Positions 36,666 through 43,311 of a stretch of 43,311 nucleotides of DNA are shown here, piece by piece (position 1 is the first letter of the stretch; each line of letters begins with the position of its first letter). Location: the NCBI GenBank assembly GCA_016872595.1, contig VGZJ01000016.1:1-43311 (forward strand), read 5' to 3'. This stretch comes from Planctomycetota bacterium. GTDB taxonomy: Bacteria > Planctomycetota > Planctomycetia > Gemmatales > Gemmataceae. The notes under the pieces were generated by a model that saw only the letters and a list, made by a program, of their open reading frames with translations, was not told the origin of the DNA and did not search any database. Position numbers and translations under genes: made by a program.

Positions 36666-36693
36666 AATATACCCCTTGTGAAAAAAGCGACAA
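36666..36693 (-). promoter_or_regulatory. candidate sigma-70 promoter of the tetR-MFP-RND operon
   Basis: On the minus strand, -35 TTGTCG (plus coordinates 36688-36693) and -10 TATATT (36666-36671, five of six consensus bases) are separated by 16 bp, within a rare AT-rich patch. The transcript would start about 75 bases before the tetR ATG. Confidence 0.6.
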
Positions 36694-36820
36694 GAGCACT
36701 TTCCAGCGGTTCTTTCAAATTCGGGGCCACTCGGTTCTTGGTCGGATTGGCGCGGCTCGCGCCAAAGGCAACCAGCGGTTCCTTTGAAGTAGTTGGAGCG
36801 CCTGTGCCGATTCTACCGGA

Positions 36821-38053
36821 GTGGGAAACTGCGCCGTGAGAGGCTGGCGCGCCGCCCTTCTGTGTGCGGCGCTCACGTTGGGCGGGTGCCGCGCGCCCGC
36901 GGGCGCGCCGCCGCGCCCGGCCCTGCCCGCGGCGCAACTGCCCGTCGCCGCCCGTGTGCCGATCACCCCGGATGTGTCCGCGGTGCCCGTCGACGCGGCC
37001 CCGGTTCCGCCGCGCCCGACCGAGTACCGGCACCTCAGCGCGGCCGACTGCCGGCGACTTGCCGTCGCCGGGACGCCGTTCGCCGACGACCTCGACCGCC
37101 ATTCCGAGAGCGCCGCCCCCTCGCACCCGCACCACCGCAAGAAGGCCGCGCGCTACGCCGAGGCCAGTCGCCTCGTGCGCGGGTACTTCGCCGACGACCT
37201 GCGGAACAGCACCGCCGGCGACGCGCTCGACGAGTTCTTCAAACTGGCTCAGGCCGAAGGGCAGTACGACCTGTTGGTCGCGGGCGAAACCGAGGTGCGG
37301 GCCCAACTCGACGACGCGCTCAAGGCCGAGCGGGCCGGGCTGAAGGACCGGGCCGACGTGCCCGCAATCCGCCGCAAGCTCCTCGACCTCGAGGCCCGGC
37401 GCGCGAAGCTCGACGCGGCCGTTAGCGCACTAAACGCGAGCCTGCGCGCGCGGCTCGCCCTCGCGCCCGGCGACGCGCTCCCGCTGTGGCCCGCTGATCC
37501 GCTCGCGGTTCCGGCCGACGACGCCGACGTGGAAGCCGCGGTCGCCACCGGGTTGCACTACCGCCCGGACCTGAACGCCCTGCGCGTGCTCGCGGACGGC
37601 AACGCCGCGGACCTCGCCGAGGGGGTGCTCAAGAGCATCAACCCGCTGCTCGGCAAGCTCGCGTCCGACAACCCGTGGGTCGCACTGTTCGCCCCGATCT
37701 TGGCCCCGTTCACCGGGAAGCCGGAGCGCCGCGAGGCCGAGACGACGGAGCGCGTGCGCGCGGTTCTGGCCGCCCGTGAGCGCCAAGCCGAGGCGGAAAT
37801 CCGCGCGGCGGCGGCCCTTCGGCGCGGCGCGCGGTTCGCGGTCGCCGCCCGCGCGCTGGACGTGAAGCAGGTAGACACGCGCATCGCCGAGTTGCGCAAG
37901 CGCGAGGCCGCCGGGCTGAACGTGACCGCGGACCTCGTAACCGCGAAGCTCGACCTGCTGACCGCGAAGGGCGACCTACTCACGGCCGCGACCGAGTGGC
38001 ACGCGGCCGACGCGAAGCTGCGCCTCGCGATGGGCGTCCTCGTCCGCGAGTGA
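36821..38053 (+). CDS. TolC-like outer-membrane efflux lipoprotein (probable)
   Basis: A 410-residue protein with a lipoprotein signal (AALLCAALTLGGC, Cys near residue 23). Residues 60-280 are long helices with a TolC-type feel: YAEASRLVRGYFADDLRNST, KLAQAEGQYDLLVAGETEVR, and YRPDLNALRVLADGNAADLA. Residues about 300-410 again form paired helices (TKL-like DLVTAKLDLLTAKGDLLTAA). The pattern fits outer-membrane factors of tripartite pumps, although it is diverged and beta-strands are hard to see. It is divergent from the tetR-MFP-RND operon, making a complete pump set. The start is either GTG 36821 or GTG 36836; neither has an ideal ribosome site. It converges with a glycosyltransferase gene, 3 bp apart. 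Confidence 0.7.
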   Translation: MGNCAVRGWRAALLCAALTLGGCRAPAGAPPRPALPAAQLPVAARVPITPDVSAVPVDAAPVPPRPTEYRHLSAADCRRLAVAGTPFADDLDRHSESAAPSHPHHRKKAARYAEASRLVRGYFADDLRNSTAGDALDEFFKLAQAEGQYDLLVAGETEVRAQLDDALKAERAGLKDRADVPAIRRKLLDLEARRAKLDAAVSALNASLRARLALAPGDALPLWPADPLAVPADDADVEAAVATGLHYRPDLNALRVLADGNAADLAEGVLKSINPLLGKLASDNPWVALFAPILAPFTGKPERREAETTERVRAVLAARERQAEAEIRAAAALRRGARFAVAARALDVKQVDTRIAELRKREAAGLNVTADLVTAKLDLLTAKGDLLTAATEWHAADAKLRLAMGVLVRE

Positions 38054-38056
38054 CGT

Positions 38057-39208
38057 TCACGCCGCGGCCAAGTCGCGGTAGAAGCGCTCGAACCGGGCGC
38101 GCATCGCGGCGCGGCTGAACTCGGCGTCGGCGCGGCGGCGGGCCGCGGCCCCGTACCCGGCGGCGCGCAGCGGGTTCGCCAGCAGCGCGCCCAGCGCGCC
38201 CGCGAGCGCCGCGCCGTCGTTCGGCGGCACCAGCACCCCGCACCGGCCGCCGTCGAGCAGCTTCGCGTTCGCGCCCACGTCGGTCGCGACCACCGCGCGC
38301 CCCGCGGCCATGTACTCCAACAGCGCGTTCGACATGCCTTCCGAGTGCGACGGCAGCACGGCGATATCGACCCCGCGCAGGAAGTTCGGCACGTCGTTGA
38401 CGGACCCGCGCAGGACGAAGCGGTCGCCGAGGCCCAGTTCCGCGTGCAACTTCACGAGCTGCTCGCGCTGCTCGCCGTCCCCGGCCACCTCGAACATCAG
38501 TTGCGGGAACTTCTCGCGCGCGAGCTTCGCGACCCGCATGAGGCCGTCGATGTTCTTGACGGGGCGCAGGTTCGCGACGCACCCGACGCGCACGACCTTC
38601 TTAGACGTGTCCGGCAGCATGAACCGCGCGAACCGGCCGGTGTCGACGCCGTTTTCCAGCACCACGACGCGCTCGGGCCCGACGCCGTCGCGCGCGACGA
38701 GCGCGTCGCGCCCGGCGTCGGTGTTCGTGAGCGTCGCGTCCACGAACGGGCGCACGAGCCGGCCCATGACGCGGTGCCGGCGCGTGAGCCAGTAGCCGAG
38801 GTTGTTGCGGACGCGCAGCACCTTGCGGATGCCGCACAGCTTGGCGAGCGGCGCGCCGAGGTACGCGGCGTCGAGGAAGTACACCTGAAGCACGTCGGGT
38901 CGCTGTTCGCGCCAGAACGCGCGCAGGCGGCGGGCCGCGCCCACGGCCTTCGGGCTGAACAACTTCCGCACGCCGAGCCGGAGCACCGGGCAATCGGCCG
39001 GTTCGAGCGCGCGCGACAGGTCGTCCTCGCCGTCGAGCAGCACCAGAGACGGCCGAACCTTCGAGCGGTCCAACTCGCGAACGAGCGCGACGAGTTGCGT
39101 CTCGGTCCCGGCCCGGCTGAGCCGGTCGATCATGAAGCACACGCGCACCGGCTCGGCGTCGGAGGTCGGCGTAACATTGCTCGGTTTCGGCGCGAGGAGC
39201 GCGGGCAT
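38057..39208 (-). CDS. GT4-family glycosyltransferase
   Basis: A 383-residue GT-B enzyme. The N-terminal Rossmann domain carries VRVCFMIDRLSRAGTETQLV near residue 21, where the acceptor-side glycine-rich loop of GT4 enzymes lies. The C-terminal nucleotide-sugar domain has GCVANLRPVKNIDGLMRVAK, VAGDGEQREQLVKL, and the E-x7-E motif in SEGMSNALLEYMAAG, then VVATDVG. It probably transfers a hexose from a nucleotide sugar to a polysaccharide or lipid acceptor in the cytoplasm. It is encoded 14 bp downstream of a second GT4 gene of the same length (383 residues), suggesting an operon or an old duplication. No signal peptide. Confidence 0.92.
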   Translation of the reverse strand: MPALLAPKPSNVTPTSDAEPVRVCFMIDRLSRAGTETQLVALVRELDRSKVRPSLVLLDGEDDLSRALEPADCPVLRLGVRKLFSPKAVGAARRLRAFWREQRPDVLQVYFLDAAYLGAPLAKLCGIRKVLRVRNNLGYWLTRRHRVMGRLVRPFVDATLTNTDAGRDALVARDGVGPERVVVLENGVDTGRFARFMLPDTSKKVVRVGCVANLRPVKNIDGLMRVAKLAREKFPQLMFEVAGDGEQREQLVKLHAELGLGDRFVLRGSVNDVPNFLRGVDIAVLPSHSEGMSNALLEYMAAGRAVVATDVGANAKLLDGGRCGVLVPPNDGAALAGALGALLANPLRAAGYGAAARRRADAEFSRAAMRARFERFYRDLAAA

Positions 39209-39222
39209 TCCATTTCCTCAGA

Positions 39223-40374
39223 TCAGGTCTGGTTAGCCGCGACCCGCAGGGGGGCGCGGCCGAGCAAGGTGTCGATCAACTGGAGGTACGCCTTCGCTTG
39301 GGCGTCGAAGGTGAACAGGGCGCGCATGCGGGCGCGGCCGGCGGTGCCGAAGTCGGCGCGCAGGTCTGGGGCGCGCAACAGGTCGGTGACTTTGGCGGCG
39401 ATGGCGGCCGGTTCGCCGGGCGGCACGAGGAACCCGGTCGCGCCGTCGGCGATCACTTCGGGCGTGCCGCCGACCGTGGTGGCGACCACCGGCACGCCGG
39501 CCGCGCTCGCTTCGAGCGCGACGTTGGGCAACCCTTCCGTGTACGACGGCAGCACGACAACATCCGCGCCGCCGATGAGCGAATCGAGGTCGGTGCGGAA
39601 CCCCGGCAGCACGACGCGCCCGGTCAGCCCGAGGCGCGCGACCCGCGCTTCGAGGTCGCCGCGCAACGGGCCTTCGCCGAACAGCACTACACCGGCGCGC
39701 GGGTTGTCTTTGCAAATGGCGGCGGCGGCTTCGACCAGCACGCCGAAGCCCTTCTCCGGGCTGAACCGCCCCGCGCCGAGGACGATTTGCGACACCGCGG
39801 CGTCACTCGCGAAGAACCCCAGCAACCGCGCGCGCGCGGTCGGGTCGGCGCTCTCGAACGCGCTCAATCGCGCGCTGTTGCGGATCACGCTCAGCCGGCG
39901 CGCGGGGACGCGGCACCAGCGCCGCACCTTCGCGGCTTGGCCCTCGGACACGCAGACGACGTGATCCATGAACCGCAGGTGGCGGCGGTCGAGCCACTCG
40001 TACAGCTTCACCTTGCGCGTCTCGCCGGTCCAGCCGCGCGAGACGGCGACCGCGGGCACGCCGGCGCGCCGGGCCGCCAACCGGCCGATGATGTTCGCCT
40101 TGTAGCCGTGGCACAGCAGCACGTCGCACGCGGTGGCGCGCAGCACGCCGGCCAGCTCGCGCACGGCCGCGAACACCTTCGGGAAGTCGGTCGTGAGCGG
40201 GACGGTGGCGAAGCCGTGGGCGCGCACTTCGTTGAGGAAGGCTTCGCCGCGCCCGCCCTCGGGGAACGTGGCGAACGTGGTGCGCGCGGCGTCCCGCAGG
40301 GCGCGCGCGAGGCCCAGCATCTGGCGCTCGGGGCCGCCGAAGAACGTGCTGGCCGTGAGGTGAACGAGGTTCAT
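39223..40374 (-). CDS. GT4-family glycosyltransferase
   Basis: A 383-residue GT-B enzyme. The N-terminus reads MNLVHLTASTFFGGPERQML, with the glycine-rich loop. DVLLCHGYKANIIGRLAARR, WTGETRKVKLYEWLDRRHLR and VVCVSEGQA follow. The C-terminal donor domain has VLGAGRFSPEKGFGVLVEAA, LFGEGPLRGDLEAR and an E-x7-E motif (TEGLPNVALEASAAG) before VVATTVGGTPEVI. The ATG at 40374 matches the family start; the open frame extends upstream without homology. The ribosome site is weak (ACGGGA). With the next gene it probably builds a surface glycan; acceptor and donor are unknown. Confidence 0.93.
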   Translation of the reverse strand: MNLVHLTASTFFGGPERQMLGLARALRDAARTTFATFPEGGRGEAFLNEVRAHGFATVPLTTDFPKVFAAVRELAGVLRATACDVLLCHGYKANIIGRLAARRAGVPAVAVSRGWTGETRKVKLYEWLDRRHLRFMDHVVCVSEGQAAKVRRWCRVPARRLSVIRNSARLSAFESADPTARARLLGFFASDAAVSQIVLGAGRFSPEKGFGVLVEAAAAICKDNPRAGVVLFGEGPLRGDLEARVARLGLTGRVVLPGFRTDLDSLIGGADVVVLPSYTEGLPNVALEASAAGVPVVATTVGGTPEVIADGATGFLVPPGEPAAIAAKVTDLLRAPDLRADFGTAGRARMRALFTFDAQAKAYLQLIDTLLGRAPLRVAANQT

Positions 40375-40550
40375 TCCCGTGCGCGTCCGTGCGACAAGCG
40401 GGGGCGGAAGTCCGTGCAAGGTTGGAAGTGTAGGGGGCGCAAAGGGGTGCCGTCTACCCGACTTTTTCGCGGCGCGAATTGGCCTTGAATCGCGCGCCGC
40501 GCGCCGCCCATAATCCGCGTTGAGTGTCGCGAACAAGGAGGTTCGGCCCC

Positions 40551-40766
40551 ATGATTATTTCTGACCCGTCCGTTCTGCTGCCGGACGCGCCCGCGATCGA
40601 CATTTCCGAGGCCCGCTGGGCCGTGGAATACCTCTCCCTGATGATCGACAAACTCGGCCCGGAGTCGTCCGTGAGCCTCGTGCTGATGCAGGCCCGGCGC
40701 GAACTGGGGAGCTTGGCGCAGAGCGCCAGCGCCACGGTCGTCGGCCCGCTGCGCATCGCGGCGTGA
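40551..40766 (+). CDS. 71-residue protein of unknown function
   Basis: A short soluble protein starting MIISDPSVLLPDAPAIDISE, followed by a helix (ARWAVEYLSLMIDKLG) and a second one (SVSLVLMQARRELGSLAQSA). The overall acidic-to-amphipathic pattern suggests a two-helix domain. It has an excellent ribosome site (AAGGAGG, nine bases before the ATG at 40551), which makes it a credible gene despite its size. It is divergent from the glycosyltransferase pair and converges with the MFS gene, 2 bp between stops. No family recognised. Confidence 0.7.
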   Translation: MIISDPSVLLPDAPAIDISEARWAVEYLSLMIDKLGPESSVSLVLMQARRELGSLAQSASATVVGPLRIAA

Positions 40767-40768
40767 GG

Positions 40769-42070
40769 TCAGTCGGCCGCGCGGCGGGCCTCGTGGCGCG
40801 CGTACAGGACCGCGACCGCGAGCGTGCCGACCGCGAGCCAGAACAGCACGTCCAGCAACGGGGCGAACCCGTACCGCTTGACCACGCGGCCGGCGATCTC
40901 GCCCGAGACGACCGCGCCGCACAGGTACCCGACGGCGTCGATGACGCCGGTGGAGGCCGCGCCGCCGCGCTTGCCGCCGAGGTTCAGCGCCAGCACGCCG
41001 GCGCAGAACGTGTACGGCCCCATTACGAACAGCGCCGCGGCGCTCAGCAGCGCCAGCGCCAGAACCGGCCGCCCGCGCAGGTCGGTGTCGGCGAGCGCCC
41101 ACAGCACCAGCGCGGTGAGGGCCGTGAGGGGTACGATGATGCGCCCGAACCGCCCCTTGAGCCGGTCCGCGTACCACCCGGCCGCGAGCGCGGACACCGC
41201 CCCGCACAGCGGGAACAGCGCGCTCAGCAGGCCCACGTCGCCCGCGGCGAGGCCGACGCCCTTTTCGAGGTAGCGCGGGGTCCACGCGTTGAACGTCTCG
41301 CGGATCGCGGTCAGGCCCATGTTCATGGCGCACACGAGCCAGAACAGCCGCGAGGCGAACAGCGGGCCGAGGAGCGCGCGCAGCGGCACGCGGCCGTCGC
41401 CGCCGTCGTTCGCCCCGAACACGTTCCGCGGCGGCGCGGGCGGCTCCGGCAGGCCCACGTCGCGCGGCGAGTCCTTCAGTACGAAGTACCCGGCGAGGGC
41501 GAGCGCGGCGACCGTCGCGGCGGCGATCAGGAACAGCTCGCGCCACCCCGCCCCGGCCCGCCCGAACGCGCCGAGGTACACCCGCGCCAGCGCGTCGCCG
41601 AACAGGTACGACAGCGACAGCACGCCCATGACGGTGGCGAGCCGCGCCGGGGAGAACCAGCGCCCGGTGATCTTCACCAGCCCGACCCACCCCGCGGACT
41701 GCACGAAGCGGTTCGCGCCCCACAGCACCAGCATCGCGCCCGCGCCCGCGGCCAGCCCGAACAGCGCCACCACGCCCGCCGACAGGCCCATTCCCAACAG
41801 GAACGCGATCCGCCCGCTCAGGTACTCCGCGCCGATGCCGTTCAGCAGTTTGCCGAGCGCGTACAGGTAAATGCCGACCGCGACGAGCCGCCCGTACGCG
41901 GCCTCGTCGATGCCGGAGCCGGGATCGTTCATCATCCCGACCGACGCGACCGGCAGCACCGAGCGGCACACGTAGTACCCGGCGTAGCCCACGAACAGGG
42001 CCGCGACCGTGGCCGCTTGCCAGCGCCGCAGGCGCGCGCGGTCGGCGGGATCGGGGGGGAGGTTCGACAT
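40769..42070 (-). CDS. MFS transporter, organophosphate:phosphate antiporter (GlpT/UhpT) type
   Basis: A 433-residue protein with 12 predicted membrane helices. The N-terminal half matches the OPA family: YAGYYVCRSVLPVASVGMMN, GRLVAVGIYLYALGKLLNGI, GANRFVQSAGWVGLVKITGR followed by WFSP. DSPRDVGLPEPP ends the central loop, where GlpT-like proteins have a similar SPE-x-x-GLP motif. The second half contains NMGLTAIRETFNAWTPRYLE and TGVIDAVGYLCGAVVSGEIA. The likely substrate is a phosphorylated C3-C6 compound exchanged for phosphate, but the key arginines were not aligned. The ATG at 42070 lies 133 bp from the divergent transaldolase start, hinting at a sugar-phosphate theme. Confidence 0.85.
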   Translation of the reverse strand: MSNLPPDPADRARLRRWQAATVAALFVGYAGYYVCRSVLPVASVGMMNDPGSGIDEAAYGRLVAVGIYLYALGKLLNGIGAEYLSGRIAFLLGMGLSAGVVALFGLAAGAGAMLVLWGANRFVQSAGWVGLVKITGRWFSPARLATVMGVLSLSYLFGDALARVYLGAFGRAGAGWRELFLIAAATVAALALAGYFVLKDSPRDVGLPEPPAPPRNVFGANDGGDGRVPLRALLGPLFASRLFWLVCAMNMGLTAIRETFNAWTPRYLEKGVGLAAGDVGLLSALFPLCGAVSALAAGWYADRLKGRFGRIIVPLTALTALVLWALADTDLRGRPVLALALLSAAALFVMGPYTFCAGVLALNLGGKRGGAASTGVIDAVGYLCGAVVSGEIAGRVVKRYGFAPLLDVLFWLAVGTLAVAVLYARHEARRAAD

Positions 42071-42203
42071 GTACCCGCATGAGATACGCCCCGCGCCCCG
42101 AACGCGAGTGAAATCCGCGCGAAGCTCGTTGCGGGGAATCTCTGTCGCCGCGCGCCGCCCGCCGCTATGATTGTTCCCACCAACACCTCTTCGGAGCGCA
42201 CCA

Positions 42204-43262
42204 ATGACCCCGCTGCAATCACTCGTCGCCGCCGGCACGAAGCTGTGGCTCGATTCCGTGGACCCGGACCTCATCAAGCTGAACCGCGCGCAGGGCGCGA
42301 CCGGCGCGACCTCGAACCCCATCATCATCGCCGGGTTGCTCAACACCGGGCGCTTCGACGGCGACATGAAGGCCTTCTTCGCGCAGGGCCTCGACGACGA
42401 AGCCGTCGCGTGGGCCATGACCGACAAGCTGGTGAAGCAGGCGCAGGACGTGTTCACCGGCGTGTGGGCCGACACGAAGGGCGACGACGGGTGGGTGAGC
42501 TTCGAACTGGACCCGCTGCTGGAAGACAAGGCCCAGACGAAGAACACTGCGGAGCGCACGGCCGACTACATCGCGCTGGGCAAGAAGTGGGCCGCGGGGC
42601 ACACCAACCGCATGATCAAGGTTCCGGCCACGCCCGGCGGCCTCGGCGCGATCGAGGAACTGGTCGCGGCCGGCGTCGCGGTCAACATCACGCTCATCTT
42701 CAGCGACCGCCAGTACCAGATCGCCCGCGACGCCGTGTACCGCGGCGTGCAGCGGGTCGCGGACAAGTCGAAGGTGAAGACCGTGTACAGCATCTTCGTC
42801 AGCCGCGTGGACGTGTACACCGAGAAGCACGTCCCCACACTGTCGGACGCGGCGCAGGGGCAGGTGGGCATCGTGAACGCGAAGCGCATCTGGAAGATGA
42901 ACAAGGATTTCTGGGCCGACAAGGGGCTGGCCCGGAAGCAGGAGATGATCTTCGCGAGCACGGGCGCGAAGAAGACGCCGAAGAACCCGAACCCGGACCC
43001 GACGAAGTACGTGGCCGCGTTCGCCGGCTCGGACATCGAAACGAACCCGCCGCAAACGAACGACGACGCGCAAAAGAGCGGCAAGACGTTCACGAAGCAG
43101 GTCGACCAACTCCCGCCGGCCGACGTGCTCGCGGACATTGACGCGAAGGTGGACGTGGCGAAGATGGAAGAGGTGCTGATGAGCGAGGGCTTGGCCGCGT
43201 TCGCGGACCCGCACAAGGCGCTCATCAAGCTGATCGGCGACAAGCGCGCCGCGCTGAAGTAG
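42204..43262 (+). CDS. tal: transaldolase
   Basis: A 352-residue enzyme of the non-oxidative pentose phosphate pathway, transferring a dihydroxyacetone unit from sedoheptulose 7-phosphate to glyceraldehyde 3-phosphate. It has [20 protein letters not shown] followed by GATSNPIII (the TSNP signature near residue 35). The Schiff-base lysine lies in [11 protein letters not shown] (Lys139). [20 protein letters not shown] and [15 protein letters not shown] complete the barrel. The later part ([27 protein letters not shown]) and a helical tail match longer bacterial transaldolases. GGAG eight bases before the ATG at 42204 supports the start. It is divergent from the MFS gene, and no other pathway gene is in the window. 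Confidence 0.94.
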   Translation: MTPLQSLVAAGTKLWLDSVDPDLIKLNRAQGATGATSNPIIIAGLLNTGRFDGDMKAFFAQGLDDEAVAWAMTDKLVKQAQDVFTGVWADTKGDDGWVSFELDPLLEDKAQTKNTAERTADYIALGKKWAAGHTNRMIKVPATPGGLGAIEELVAAGVAVNITLIFSDRQYQIARDAVYRGVQRVADKSKVKTVYSIFVSRVDVYTEKHVPTLSDAAQGQVGIVNAKRIWKMNKDFWADKGLARKQEMIFASTGAKKTPKNPNPDPTKYVAAFAGSDIETNPPQTNDDAQKSGKTFTKQVDQLPPADVLADIDAKVDVAKMEEVLMSEGLAAFADPHKALIKLIGDKRAALK

Positions 43263-43311
43263 GCAAGGCGCGCGAGCGGCGCGGCGTCAGCCCGCCGGGG
43301 GTTACACAACG

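Overview
The window reads as chromosome of a GC-rich planctomycete of the Gemmata group (Gemmataceae). The pointers are family-level: repeated TIGR03067-type secreted proteins, a DUF1559 prepilin-like protein followed by a small transthyretin-like lipoprotein gene, a DUF1501 protein, a TIGR02996/leucine-rich-repeat protein, a C-terminal fragment typical of a Gemmata multigene family, and frequent GTG starts. This placement is inference from families; no rRNA, tRNA or CRISPR array is visible.

Layout. 1-352: start of an IS5-like transposase with a 52-bp tandem duplication over its start codon, next to the tail of a broken host gene. 512-5730: a receiver-less sigma-54 activator, a TIGR03067 protein, an EF-hand protein overlapping a cupin, a di-haem cytochrome c (minus) and a small secreted protein closed by a strong terminator (5760-5791). 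6046-23197: a 17-kb plus-strand block containing MoxR ATPase, DUF58 protein, four TIGR03067-type proteins plus a deleted remnant, a BatA/vWA membrane protein, a vWA/GATase-like membrane protein, a DUF4175-like membrane protein, a 1213-residue methionine-rich secreted protein and a prenyltransferase/squalene-oxidase-repeat protein; it ends at another strong terminator (23225-23252). 23253-26559: a repeat-dense gap, a TIGR02996-LRR protein (minus), DUF1559, and a frameshifted lipoprotein gene. 26563-30991, minus: a TolB-like propeller, a HEPN-like two-gene module, DUF1501 and a secreted 351-residue protein. 31148-38053: tetR-MFP-RND on minus, with a TolC-like lipoprotein gene divergent on plus. 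38057-43262: two GT4 glycosyltransferases, a 71-residue unknown, an OPA-type MFS transporter and transaldolase.

How the genes may work together. The 6046-23197 block resembles the MoxR/vWA (Bat-like) clusters: a cytoplasmic AAA+ ATPase and DUF58 partner, membrane-anchored vWA proteins and large extracytoplasmic proteins, so a cell-envelope assembly or surveillance machine is the natural guess. The Met-rich protein and the toroid protein at its end are the least explained parts and the best candidates for undescribed biology. The efflux genes form a complete tripartite pump with its own TetR regulator.

Non-coding structure is unusually rich. It includes a 138-bp inverted-repeat element translated inside a coding sequence, two intergenic inverted-repeat elements built on CACAAA motifs, hairpins sharing the string GGGCCTCTGGC, and a 7-bp tandem repeat between tetR and the MFP gene that recurs inside the MFP signal peptide.
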